DNA of 64,000 bases, from assembly GCF_023349125.1 (NCBI RefSeq), contig NZ_JAKIKT010000002.1:794567-858566 (forward strand). Reading direction: 5' to 3'. Below are positions 32,983-41,778 of this stretch, in pieces (the stretch's first letter is position 1; each line of letters starts with the position of its first letter). The notes beneath the pieces are model-generated. The model saw only the letters and a list, made by a program, of their open reading frames with translations, was not told the DNA's origin and did no database searches. The position numbers were made by a program, and so were the translations under genes. Source of the stretch: Shewanella corallii (GTDB lineage Bacteria > Pseudomonadota > Gammaproteobacteria > Enterobacterales > Shewanellaceae).

Positions 32983-35649
32983 ATGAAGAAACTCAGCTTT
33001 TCTATGATAGCCGCCGCAGCTCTGGTGTTGAGTGCATGCAGCGACGATAACGATACCGTCATCACTCCTCCTCCTCCACCTCAGCCAGACAAACCTGAGC
33101 TGCAAGTGGTCCACGCCATCGCCGATGCGCCTGCGGTTAACGTTAAGGCCAACGGTAACGTACTGCTCTCAGACGTAACCTTCACCGCGGCAAGTGCAGA
33201 GTCAGAAGTTGACGCTGCCAGCTATGACATCAGCGTTGAAGCAATATTACCTGACGGGTCAACGTCCACAGTAGATGCCTTGAGTGCCTCATTCACTGCA
33301 GCGAACGAAACTAATTATTTGGCAGTGGCGATAGGAAGTCTGGCCGATTCAGATTCTGTCTCCCTGAAACTCATCAGTAACCCCGACAAGGAAATTGCCG
33401 ACGGCAACACCCGGGTTCAGGTACTGCATGCAGCTCCCGCTGTCGGCATGGTCGATATTTATGTCACTGCCCCTGCAGCAGAATTGGGGACACCAACACT
33501 CAGTGGTGTTGATTTCAGCCAGAACAGTGAACAACTGGAAATTGCAGCCGGCAACTACCAGATCCGTATAACTGCCAAAGACAGCAAAACTCCAGTGTAT
33601 GACTCAGGAAGCGTTGCATTGGCTGAGGGTGAAGACTATCTGGTGACGGCGATTACCAACACAGGTACCGGAGACTCGCCCGTCAGCCTGCTCGCTGTGA
33701 CTGATGAAGAAACGCCAGCGACTCTGATTCCCGACGCTGGCAGCAAAAGCGATATTCGTGTCATTCATGCTGTGGCCGATGCACCTGCTGTCGATGTGTT
33801 CCTCAACGACGCTACAACCCCTGCGGTTAACGCTCTGGAGTTTAAATCCTTTACACCCTACGTGAGTGTTGACGCAGGTGACTACTCAGCCAAGGTCGCA
33901 GCCGATGCTGATAACAGTGTGGTGGTATTGGATGACGCAGATTTCTCTACCATGCTGGGTAAAAGTTACTCGCTGATAGCCGTCGACGACACAGTACCTT
34001 TTTCCGTTCCAATCCAGATCCTGGGCGTTGAGGAGGACAGACGCAGGGTTGCGACAGAAGCGAAAGTCCGTATTACCCATGGCTCACCCACTGCGGGAAC
34101 CGTGGATATCTATGTCACAGCCACCAACGATATCAGTGATGCCTCCCCTTTGCTGGAAGATATTCCTTTCGGTGCCACTACAGACGTACTTAAGGTCACT
34201 CCGGGGCAGTATGTTCTGCAAGTCACGCCTGCCAACTCCAAAGATGTGGCTCTTGGCCCGCTGGAACTCGACCTGAAAGCATCAGGTATCTACGGTGCCA
34301 TTGCCGTGGATAACACTGGTGGCGGCACTCCCCTTGGCGTGATTTTGTTGGATGACTTCAACCCAAGTACCGATCTTCAGGTAGTACATGCGATCAGCGA
34401 TGCCCCTGCGGTCAACGTCAATGTGAATGGTGCAGCGCTCTTGTCCGACGTAGGCTACGCGGTAGCCAGCGGTGAACTGGACATCGCCCCTGAGTCATAC
34501 AGCGTCACAGTGGATGCCCGCTTGCCAGACGGCAGCACGTCTCAGGTTGATGCGCTGTCAGCGTCTTTCGATGCGATGCGTGACACCAGTTATAAAGCGG
34601 TGGCGATTGGTAGTCTTGCCAAGCCTGATACCGTCTCGCTCAAACTTATTGCCAATGAAATGGCACAGATCGCCGATGGTTACACCAGAGTGCAGGTTCT
34701 GCATGCTGCGCCTGACGCAGGCATGGTGGATATCTATGTGACAGCGCCGGGAGCTGAGCTCTCCTCGCCCACTCTGAGTGCGGTAGATTTTGGTCAGAAC
34801 AGCGACCCTCTTGAAATTACAGCCGGTGATTATCAGGTTCGTATTACCGCCAAAGATAGCATGACTCCTGTGTATGACTCTGGCACTGTGGCACTGAGTG
34901 CCGGTGAGGATTACCTGCTGACAGCCATCGCCAACACAGGTACAGGCAGTTCACCGGTAGCCCTGCTGGCGGTGACAGATGAAGATACCCCGGCGGTTAA
35001 AATCCGGGATGCCGGCAGCCAGAGCGCGATTAGAGTCGTTCACGCTGTTGCCGATGCACCGGCAGTGGATGTCTTCCTTAACGGCAGCACTACACCTGCG
35101 GTTGATGCACTGGCGTTCAAGTCCTTCACCGATTATGTCAGCGTGGCCACAGGAGACTACACAGCGACCATCGCCGCCGATGCCGACAACAGTGTCGTCG
35201 TGCTGGATAACGCAGCCTTCTCTACCATGCTTGGCATGAGTTACTCCCTGATTGCAGCTGACGACACTTCACCTTTCTCTGTCCCCATTCAGATCCTGGA
35301 TGTTGAAGAGGACAGACGCAGAGTCGCAACGGAAGCCAAGGTTCGTATTACCCATGCTTCGGCCAGTGCTGGCATGGTGGATATTTATGTCACCGCCAGC
35401 AATGATATCAGCGAAGCAAGTCCACTGTTGGAAGACGTACCATTTGGTGCCACAACCTCAGTACTGAAAGTAATGCCAGGGGACTATGTACTCCAGGTTA
35501 CCGCAGCCAACACCAAAACAGTGGCCATTGGCCCACTGGATTTGAGCCTTGCCGGTGCAGGTATCTATGGCGCTATTGCAGTGGACAATACCGGTGGCGG
35601 GACACCACTGGGAGTGATTCTGCTGGACGACTTTACCAACAGTAATTAA
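32983..35649 (+). CDS. Surface lipoprotein with eight DUF4397 repeats
   Basis: The start is placed at ATG 32983 behind a GAGG site; an upstream ATG at 32917 would hide the signal peptide. The 888-residue product has a lipoprotein signal (MIAAAALVLSAC) and a Pro-rich linker (PPPPPQP). Eight beta-rich units of about 105 residues follow, each opening with a version of (L/I)(Q/R)V-x-HA-x-xDAPAVDV (LQVVHAIADAPAVNV, VQVLHAAPAVGMVDIYV, IRVIHAVADAPAVDVFL, VRITHGSPTAGTVDIYV, then the same four again). DUF4397 is an immunoglobulin-like domain of unknown function in secreted bacterial proteins. It is highly acidic and nearly Cys-free. It ends in a terminator. Confidence 0.87.
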   Translation: MKKLSFSMIAAAALVLSACSDDNDTVITPPPPPQPDKPELQVVHAIADAPAVNVKANGNVLLSDVTFTAASAESEVDAASYDISVEAILPDGSTSTVDALSASFTAANETNYLAVAIGSLADSDSVSLKLISNPDKEIADGNTRVQVLHAAPAVGMVDIYVTAPAAELGTPTLSGVDFSQNSEQLEIAAGNYQIRITAKDSKTPVYDSGSVALAEGEDYLVTAITNTGTGDSPVSLLAVTDEETPATLIPDAGSKSDIRVIHAVADAPAVDVFLNDATTPAVNALEFKSFTPYVSVDAGDYSAKVAADADNSVVVLDDADFSTMLGKSYSLIAVDDTVPFSVPIQILGVEEDRRRVATEAKVRITHGSPTAGTVDIYVTATNDISDASPLLEDIPFGATTDVLKVTPGQYVLQVTPANSKDVALGPLELDLKASGIYGAIAVDNTGGGTPLGVILLDDFNPSTDLQVVHAISDAPAVNVNVNGAALLSDVGYAVASGELDIAPESYSVTVDARLPDGSTSQVDALSASFDAMRDTSYKAVAIGSLAKPDTVSLKLIANEMAQIADGYTRVQVLHAAPDAGMVDIYVTAPGAELSSPTLSAVDFGQNSDPLEITAGDYQVRITAKDSMTPVYDSGTVALSAGEDYLLTAIANTGTGSSPVALLAVTDEDTPAVKIRDAGSQSAIRVVHAVADAPAVDVFLNGSTTPAVDALAFKSFTDYVSVATGDYTATIAADADNSVVVLDNAAFSTMLGMSYSLIAADDTSPFSVPIQILDVEEDRRRVATEAKVRITHASASAGMVDIYVTASNDISEASPLLEDVPFGATTSVLKVMPGDYVLQVTAANTKTVAIGPLDLSLAGAGIYGAIAVDNTGGGTPLGVILLDDFTNSN
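33100..34374 (+). repeat. Internal duplication in the DUF4397 gene, copy 1
   Basis: Codons for four DUF4397 units, starting at LQVVHAIADAP. The whole block is repeated 1275 bases (425 codons) downstream in frame. Confidence 0.85.
34375..35649 (+). repeat. Internal duplication in the DUF4397 gene, copy 2
   Basis: It starts at LQVVHAISDAP and is colinear with copy 1 to the end of the gene. Protein similarity is high while synonymous sites have clearly diverged, so the duplication is not recent. Confidence 0.85.
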
Positions 35650-35677
35650 CTCAATCCTAGCCAGACATGAAGAAATT

Positions 35678-35710
35678 ATCAGTCGGTGCCCTGCACCGGC
35701 TGATTTTTTT
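35678..35710 (+). terminator. Terminator of the DUF4397 gene
   Basis: ATCAG-T-CGGTGC-CCT-GCACCG-G-CTGAT is followed by TTTTTT. The stop codon of the convergent DUF3626 gene lies inside its left arm. Confidence 0.88.
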
Positions 35711-36743
35711 GGCCAAATCTCAGCAGCACATGCCACAGTAATTTCAATTGTTGAGTCAGCTCACCGGGTGAGCCCAGTTGAGTCCACTCAGGATCACCAC
35801 AGGCAACTGACCTGGCGGCCTCTCCAATTAACCTGACATTCAGTACTCCGTCGGGTGCTACGCGGCGGGCCAATTGCGGCATACTCTTGCCTCGATAATC
35901 AGCGGGAACCTCTTCAACATCAAGTGTCAGAGATGGAGACCAACAAAGGCTCAAATGATACTTTTCACAAAGTAAGCTGGCTGCTGCGCCGGTCTCTGAG
36001 CCCCGATAGCTGGCATCCAATACCAGCAGGTCGATATCCTTAAGCAGTGACACCTCACCGTGTACCTGTGCCTCAATATAGTGGTCCAGATTCGCGGAAA
36101 CCGGCTTGCTCTGTGGCTCCGCCAGGGGCTTAAGTTCATTACATAACCAGTTAACCAGAGCTGGAGGCCTGAAATCCTCACACCCGAGACCATAGTCCCG
36201 CTCGAAGCACTCGCTCATCAGCGCGGCAAATACCGGCTCAAAGCAGCTGGATGTCGCTCTTTCTGTGGGTTGACGGTAGGAATCCAAATAACAAAAGCTG
36301 CAGCGTTCAAGCAGTTCAGACTTACTGAGCAGGTAAGCCGCACCAAATCTGGGAGCAGGACCATTGGCATGAAAGCCCAAATCCAGCGCTCCGTATTTTG
36401 GCCTCTGCTTAAGGGCAAGGCTGGGCTGATGGAAATAGGCCATCTCCCAGTGGTCCCTCTGACCGCCGATTTCCGGCGACAACAGGCCATTGGAGATATG
36501 GGTTTCAAATTGATTGCGGTAGAAACCATCACGCAGCAGGCTATCAATGACAGTGATATTGCCCCGAACAAGGCGGTCAGGATGGAAATGCAGGGCGATA
36601 CGTCCCCGGGAGATCAGGTTATCCTGCGCCTGCCGAACAGCCGCAGCAGGGAGTGACGACATTAATGCAATGTTGTTGATCACATGCATGGCATCATCCC
36701 TGGCGCTCAAAGCAAGCTTATGAATATATTCAAGTCCTGTCAT
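35679..36743 (-). CDS. DUF3626-family protein
   Basis: This 354-residue cytoplasmic protein has no signal peptide. Recognisable DUF3626 features are RIALHFHPDRL near 48-58, a GFYRNQFETHISNG block near 73-86, GGQRDHWE near 92-99 and RPKYGALDLGFHANGPAPRFGAAYLLSK near 113-140. The His (HFHPDR), the Ser-Asn-Gly and the acidic residues are arranged in a way that recalls ADP-ribosyltransferase folds, but this is only a visual impression. No toxin-antitoxin partner or secretion signal is next to it. It is monocistronic. The function is unknown. Confidence 0.75.
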   Translation of the reverse strand: MTGLEYIHKLALSARDDAMHVINNIALMSSLPAAAVRQAQDNLISRGRIALHFHPDRLVRGNITVIDSLLRDGFYRNQFETHISNGLLSPEIGGQRDHWEMAYFHQPSLALKQRPKYGALDLGFHANGPAPRFGAAYLLSKSELLERCSFCYLDSYRQPTERATSSCFEPVFAALMSECFERDYGLGCEDFRPPALVNWLCNELKPLAEPQSKPVSANLDHYIEAQVHGEVSLLKDIDLLVLDASYRGSETGAAASLLCEKYHLSLCWSPSLTLDVEEVPADYRGKSMPQLARRVAPDGVLNVRLIGEAARSVACGDPEWTQLGSPGELTQQLKLLWHVLLRFGQKNQPVQGTD

Positions 36744-36931
36744 CTGCGATCCCTCTTTACCCGAATTCAGTGTAACCCTGATTATCTGCCGCGACCATGT
36801 TACTGCCCCGGGTTAACGGATATTGATTAGCCAAAACGCCGAGGATAAGGTAAGCTGCGCCCCCTCAGGCACCCTTTGCTGTTGATTCAGCAACCTGTCA
36901 GGGCCGCCGCCAACGACGATATTGGAACACC

Positions 36932-38590
36932 ATGAGTTTTTCTTCTCTGGGGCTGTCGGCTCCAATCCTGAAAGCTGTAGCCGAACAGGGCTATGAAACC
37001 CCGTCTCCCATCCAGGCGCAGGCTATTCCCGCCGTCCTTACCGGCCGCGATGTGATGGCTGCAGCCCAAACGGGTACAGGTAAAACCGCAGGTTTCACTC
37101 TGCCATTGCTGGAAAAACTCAGTGGTGGCAAACGTCCGGCTGCAGGTCAGATCCGTGCGCTGATTATCACGCCAACCCGGGAGCTGGCGGCTCAGATCGA
37201 TGACAATGTCACCGCCTATCGCAAGTACCTGAAGCTGCGTAACACTGTGGTGTTTGGTGGTGTTTCCATCAACCCACAGATCACAGCACTGAAACGTGGT
37301 GTCGATATTCTGGTAGCGACACCGGGACGCCTGCTGGACCTGCACGCCCAGAAAGCTGTCGCCTTCGACTCGCTGGAAGTGCTGGTACTGGATGAAGCCG
37401 ACCGAATGCTGGACATGGGCTTTATCCACGATATTCGCCGTATTCTTAAGGTACTGCCGGCCAAGCGCCAGAACCTGATGTTCTCAGCCACCTTCAGTGA
37501 AGAGATCCGTGCGCTGGCCAAGGGGCTGATTCAGGATCCGGTTGAGATCTCAGTCACCCCGAGGAACACCACAGCACAAACCGTTGAGCAGTGGATCTAC
37601 CCGGTAGAGAAGAGTCAGAAACCCGCCCTGCTGACAGAACTGATTAAGTCCAACGACTGGCGTCAGGTGCTGGTGTTTTCCCGCACCAAGCATGGTGCTA
37701 ACCGTCTGGCCAAATATCTGGACAGCAAAGATATTTCCTCTGTTGCCATTCACGGCAACAAGAGTCAGAACGCCCGTACCGCCGCCCTGGCCAACTTTAA
37801 GTCCGGTACCGTTAAAGTGATGGTCGCCACTGACATCGCCGCCCGCGGACTGGATATTGACCAGCTGCCACAAGTTGTGAACTTCGACCTTCCCAATGTC
37901 CCGGAAGATTATGTACACCGCATTGGTCGTACCGGTCGAGCCGGAGCTTCAGGCCAGGCTGTGTCACTGGTATGCGGCGAGGAAGTGAAGCAACTCAGAG
38001 ATATCGAGAAACTGATTGGTCGCCATATCGACCGTAAAGAGGTGGATGGTTTCGCCCCGGCTCAGGCTTTGCCACAAACTCAATTGACGCAAAATACGAA
38101 ATCCAACCAGGGCAACAGACAGGCCAATGGGGGTAAACCCGCTAACCGTAATCGTCGTGCCCAGGATAAAAAGGCAGATGACAGAGTACTGAGTCAATTG
38201 CAGGGCGAAAACAAGTCCTCCAAGCCCAAATCGCAAAAGCCTCGTCAGGGCAATGAGCAGGCCCGGCCAAAGAGCCATAAAAAGCCCCATGGCAAATCAC
38301 CACAAGGCACTGGGGCGAATCAAGGCCATCAACCAAAGCGTACTGAAAACAGCCAGAAGTCTGGTGAACGCAAGCACAAGCGCGATAGCAACAAGGCCAA
38401 CCAGGGTAATGGGGGGGAAAGCTCAGGTAACCGCCGTACTCAGGGCAAGCCGGGCAATCAGCAAAAGCAACAGGCTGATAAGAACCCTCAAGCCAGGCAG
38501 CCACGCCGTCAACATGACGCCGCCAAACAAGGCCAGCGCCGCCCACGCCGCTCAGCTCAAAACAGCGAGCAGAAGAAGCCTCAGGAGTAA
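36932..38590 (+). CDS. rhlE: DEAD-box RNA helicase, RhlE type
   Basis: This 552-residue ATP-dependent RNA helicase begins with the Q-motif ([30 protein letters not shown]). It has all core motifs in order: AAQTGTGKT near 46, [22 protein letters not shown] in [13 protein letters not shown] near 155, SAT, ARGLDI near 307, and [10 protein letters not shown] near 329. After residue 395 comes a basic tail rich in Gln, Asn, Lys and Arg (about 155 residues) that is disordered and probably binds RNA. RhlE helps ribosome assembly and RNA turnover. The gene is monocistronic with a shared downstream terminator. Confidence 0.93.
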   Translation: MSFSSLGLSAPILKAVAEQGYETPSPIQAQAIPAVLTGRDVMAAAQTGTGKTAGFTLPLLEKLSGGKRPAAGQIRALIITPTRELAAQIDDNVTAYRKYLKLRNTVVFGGVSINPQITALKRGVDILVATPGRLLDLHAQKAVAFDSLEVLVLDEADRMLDMGFIHDIRRILKVLPAKRQNLMFSATFSEEIRALAKGLIQDPVEISVTPRNTTAQTVEQWIYPVEKSQKPALLTELIKSNDWRQVLVFSRTKHGANRLAKYLDSKDISSVAIHGNKSQNARTAALANFKSGTVKVMVATDIAARGLDIDQLPQVVNFDLPNVPEDYVHRIGRTGRAGASGQAVSLVCGEEVKQLRDIEKLIGRHIDRKEVDGFAPAQALPQTQLTQNTKSNQGNRQANGGKPANRNRRAQDKKADDRVLSQLQGENKSSKPKSQKPRQGNEQARPKSHKKPHGKSPQGTGANQGHQPKRTENSQKSGERKHKRDSNKANQGNGGESSGNRRTQGKPGNQQKQQADKNPQARQPRRQHDAAKQGQRRPRRSAQNSEQKKPQE

Positions 38591-38605
38591 TCCTGCCGGT
38601 TTACA

Positions 38606-38632
38606 GAAAAAAGCCCGCAGTCGCGGGCTTCT
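38606..38632. terminator. Shared terminator of rhlE and the EEP-family gene
   Basis: AAGCCCGC-AGTC-GCGGGCTT is an 8-base stem. It is preceded by an A-run, giving a strong minus-strand T-tract, and followed by CTTCATTT on the plus strand. Confidence 0.88.
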
Positions 38633-38652
38633 TCATTTGGGTCCAGCAATGA

Positions 38653-39687
38653 TTAATCTCTGGGGATCAGTGTGACCTGAACCGGCGCATGGTCACTGGA
38701 CTCTTTTTCCATCACGCTTTCCGGTCCGAACATATGACGATCACAAACCCGAAACTCAGTCACATCCATGGTGCTGGAAGCGCTCCTGGGGTCAAACTCG
38801 GAGGACAACAAAATATAGTCGAGCACACTGCCCCGTCCACCCCAGTAATGTGTGGGAGTTCGCTCTATCTCTCCGGCATGAAGTCGGTGCAAATTAAAAC
38901 TGTCCCGCAGGCCAAACCTGTCCAAGCCGGGATCTCGCCGATCGGCCGCCTGAGTCAGCCAGGCATCGATATCATCATCCACATGCAACACGTCGAGCAC
39001 CGCCGCGCTTAACAGGTCATTAAAATCACCAAGCAACGCCACAGGAAAGCCATCGCGGCTGCGACGGGCAACAATCTCATGCATAAGTACCGCAGCCTCG
39101 GCTCCCCTCATCAAGGCTGAGGAAGCGCGTCCCAGTTGTCTGGAGAGAGTATGCAAAGTGGCATCATCAAGTTCAGACTCCAATAGGTCTGTGTCCAGAG
39201 ACGGACGTTTCGATTTCAGATGCACACAGTAGAAGTCACAGGGTCCCATCAAGGGCATATCGATTCGGCACCACACAGGGCTGCGACTGAACTGAAAACC
39301 CGCATCAATACCCAAAGCCCGGCTCACGTCGCCAGAGGCAACAACCGGGGCACAATCAATCACGGGAAAACGGCTGGCGATAGCATTCACCGGACGGTTA
39401 TAGATGTAATCCTGCAGTAGTCCGGGCTCCTCGACCACTTTCACCCATTTAAAACCCAGAGGCTCAAGCAGCAAAGTCAGCGCACTGGGGCTGAACACCT
39501 CCTGAAACGCAATAACATCGGGCTTGAGACGCTTGATATAACAGGCCAACCAGGCACATTTCGCCTGCCACTGAGCATGGGAATAGATGTTGTCTGACTC
39601 ATAGCAAGCCAATGGCGGCTCGATGAAATTCAGCAAGTTAATGGTGGCAATTCGCAGCCCTTGGCTGCCGGTATCCAAGCTGGACAT
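38653..39687 (-). CDS. Endonuclease/exonuclease/phosphatase-family protein
   Basis: This 344-residue protein has the EEP fold motifs: RIATINLLNFIEPP with the metal Asn near 17, DVIAFQEVFSP with the catalytic Glu near 63, FYCVHLKSKRP with His near 155, LLGDFNDLL near 219-227, and SSDHAPVQVTL with the catalytic His near the C-terminus. These proteins cleave phosphodiesters in DNA, lipids or inositol phosphates. It has no signal peptide, so it is cytoplasmic. The 70-residue insertion with RQLGRASSALMRGAEAAVLMHEIVARR is typical of one bacterial EEP subgroup. The substrate is unknown. Confidence 0.85.
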   Translation of the reverse strand: MSSLDTGSQGLRIATINLLNFIEPPLACYESDNIYSHAQWQAKCAWLACYIKRLKPDVIAFQEVFSPSALTLLLEPLGFKWVKVVEEPGLLQDYIYNRPVNAIASRFPVIDCAPVVASGDVSRALGIDAGFQFSRSPVWCRIDMPLMGPCDFYCVHLKSKRPSLDTDLLESELDDATLHTLSRQLGRASSALMRGAEAAVLMHEIVARRSRDGFPVALLGDFNDLLSAAVLDVLHVDDDIDAWLTQAADRRDPGLDRFGLRDSFNLHRLHAGEIERTPTHYWGGRGSVLDYILLSSEFDPRSASSTMDVTEFRVCDRHMFGPESVMEKESSDHAPVQVTLIPRD

Positions 39688-39898
39688 GTATACCTCAAAC
39701 CTCTGTACTATCTAAAGCCTATACCCAATCCTCAGATTTGGCATCCTGCAGCGCGTCCAAAGCCCGTCAAAGTCACTTTTACCGACCTCTTTTCCACAGC
39801 GTAAGCTTGTGCGATTCGATCAGGTAAAACAACGGCAGAGATTGTTTGTGCCCATGGACGCCACCCGGTCAATGGCTTTTCTCAGCGGACACTGTCGA

Positions 39899-40546
39899 TT
39901 ATTCTGCTACCCGGCACAAAGCGTCGATATCCCCACTACACAGAATATCCATATGGCTGGCCAGTTTCTCCTGAGACCAATCCCACCAGCGCAGTGCCAA
40001 CAGAGCCGCAATCTGTTCATCTGTAAAACGCTTTCTCAATACTCTGTTATTGGCGACAACGATGGAATAGGGGTCCACATCTTTGCTGATCACAGCCCGT
40101 GAGCCAATAACTGCGCCGTCGCCTATAGTCACTCCCGGCATAATCATCGCCTCTGAACCAATCCAGACATCATTGCCAATAACGGTATCGCCTGCGCGCT
40201 GGAAGCCTGACCTCACCTTGTCACCAAACTCAGTCGGGTTGAAAGGAAAGGTAGAGATCCAATCCAATCTGTGGCCCTGATTACCAGCCAGCATAAAGGT
40301 AGCGCCGGATGCGATGGAGCAGAACTTACCTATGATCAGCTTATCCACTTCGCCATAAATCCCGGCCTCCCAAACATCAGCTGTCACCCTGTCGCCCAGT
40401 AGATAGCGGACACACTGCTCTTCAAAGGAGTTCTCATGGTAGAAACCTGAGTAATAGCTGTAGTCTCCCACCTCAATATTGGGATGAGAGACATGATCTT
40501 TAAGCCGCTGAGAGGTAAGCCAGTCAGGAAATATCGAGGAGGTCAT
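39899..40546 (-). CDS. catB: Type B (xenobiotic) acetyltransferase, CatB/Vat-like
   Basis: This 215-residue protein has a left-handed beta-helix fold. The hexapeptide repeats and the hallmark motifs of the CatB/Vat family are present: SYYSGFYHENSFEEQCVRYL near 30-49, the catalytic-His loop MLAGNQGHRLDWISTFPF near 85-102, and DTVIGNDVWIGSEAMIMPGVTIGDGAVIGSRAV near 119-151. Such enzymes transfer acetyl from acetyl-CoA to chloramphenicol or streptogramins. Genes of this type are intrinsic to many Shewanella/Vibrio chromosomes; no integron or transposon surrounds this one. Actual resistance is not proven by sequence. Confidence 0.88.
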   Translation of the reverse strand: MTSSIFPDWLTSQRLKDHVSHPNIEVGDYSYYSGFYHENSFEEQCVRYLLGDRVTADVWEAGIYGEVDKLIIGKFCSIASGATFMLAGNQGHRLDWISTFPFNPTEFGDKVRSGFQRAGDTVIGNDVWIGSEAMIMPGVTIGDGAVIGSRAVISKDVDPYSIVVANNRVLRKRFTDEQIAALLALRWWDWSQEKLASHMDILCSGDIDALCRVAE

Positions 40547-40766
40547 AATTGTTTTACTTTGATAAACACAGGGATATTGTCTCTCAGCAAAGAAAATGGC
40601 GCCAGCATCAAACTTTTTTGAACTATTTTCCCCACTGTGCGGGTCTGATTATCTGTTCATCATTTACATTCGTGGAGGAAGGCTGACTTCACCTGCCCAG
40701 ACACAGTGTGGACCGGTCTGACGTACCCCTTGCCTTTATGGAATTTTGCAGCAGGCTATTGAATGT

Positions 40767-40803
40767 GCGGCACTCTCCAGCAGCAGGAGCGTGCCGCTTT
40801 TTT
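40767..40803 (+). terminator. Orphan plus-strand terminator-like hairpin
   Basis: GCGGCAC-T-CTCC … GGAG-C-GTGCCGC forms a long stem followed by TTTTTT on the plus strand. The genes on both sides run on the minus strand, so no plus-strand gene uses it. It might terminate a small RNA starting between 40550 and 40760, or be an imperfect 3' structure of the flavoprotein gene. Confidence 0.5.
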
Positions 40804-41476
40804 ACAGAAGTGTCAGTATCTGCTCGAGGGACTTTTTGTTGATCGCGTGCTCAGGGATAGTGGCATCATCGGCAGGATAGCCGGCAATCAACAGCATAAA
40901 GGGACGCTCAGTCTCTTTATCACGCCCACAAATATCGGTGAGAAAACTCATGGGTTTTGGCGTATGAGTCAGAGTCGCCAGGCCGGCATGGTGCAGTGCC
41001 TGAATAAGAAACCCAGTGGCAATGCCTACGGACTCATGCACATAGTAGTTGGTCGTCTGACCGTCCTCCTCCTGACCGCCCCTCTTTTGGCTGAAAATAG
41101 CGATCAACCAGGGAGCATGTTCCAGGTAAGGCTTGTTGGCATTGGTGCCCAAAGGCTTAAGCGCATCCAGCCACTCTTCGCCAGCTCTGCCTGAATAAAA
41201 CGCCTGTTCCAGAGCTTCGGCTTCTTTACGGATTTGCGCCTTAATATCGGCGCTTTCAATCGCGACAAAGTGCCAGGGCTGATGGTTGGCTCCATTGGGC
41301 GCGGTACCGGCAGCCAGAATACACTGCTCAATGATCTCTTTTGGGACCGGCTTATCAGAAAACTTGCGGATTGAGTGGCGGCGCTTCACCTCGGCATAAT
41401 TTGCCTGTGCCCGTTTTAACATCTCATCCTGAGGGTATTCGATAAAGTCATTCAGTGGGTGGTGCGCCTCTGTCAT
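40802..41476 (-). CDS. Nitroreductase-fold flavoprotein, iodotyrosine-deiodinase-like
   Basis: The start is placed at ATG 41476 (AAGGAG just upstream; an ATG at 41506 lacks one). The 224-residue protein has the FMN-binding RRHSIRKFSDKPVP near 28-41 and the AAGTAPNGANHQPWHFV loop near 52-68. A lid segment EQAFYSGRAGEEWLDALKPLGTNANKPYLE follows, then FMLLIAGYPADDATIP near the end. This order matches iodotyrosine deiodinase more than NfsA/NfsB types; in human IYD the lid holds a Glu-Tyr-Lys triad, and here Glu, Tyr and Lys occupy the same spacing. Reductive dehalogenation of halotyrosines is a reasonable inference. Confidence 0.82.
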   Translation of the reverse strand: MTEAHHPLNDFIEYPQDEMLKRAQANYAEVKRRHSIRKFSDKPVPKEIIEQCILAAGTAPNGANHQPWHFVAIESADIKAQIRKEAEALEQAFYSGRAGEEWLDALKPLGTNANKPYLEHAPWLIAIFSQKRGGQEEDGQTTNYYVHESVGIATGFLIQALHHAGLATLTHTPKPMSFLTDICGRDKETERPFMLLIAGYPADDATIPEHAINKKSLEQILTLL

Positions 41477-41778
41477 CTTGCTTCTCCTTGTGCAAACTGT
41501 CCTCACGCTACCAGACCCGCACAGACTTGTCAGTCATCTCCCTGCCGCACAAATTTAATGCAACTTTTAGCCAAACGTATTAGCAACAAGAATCAGATAA
41601 GAAAAACCTACTATTCATAAGGATAGAAAAATTCAAACTTAGTTTAAAACAAACGTAAGCATGAATTCAGGTGAATCAAGTCTGGAGCAGCTAACAGGGA
41701 CTTGTAACACGCCATTTTGGTCACTAGCTTAGAGCCCGTTGTCAGGAACAACCCCATACAAAAAACAGGGAACACACC

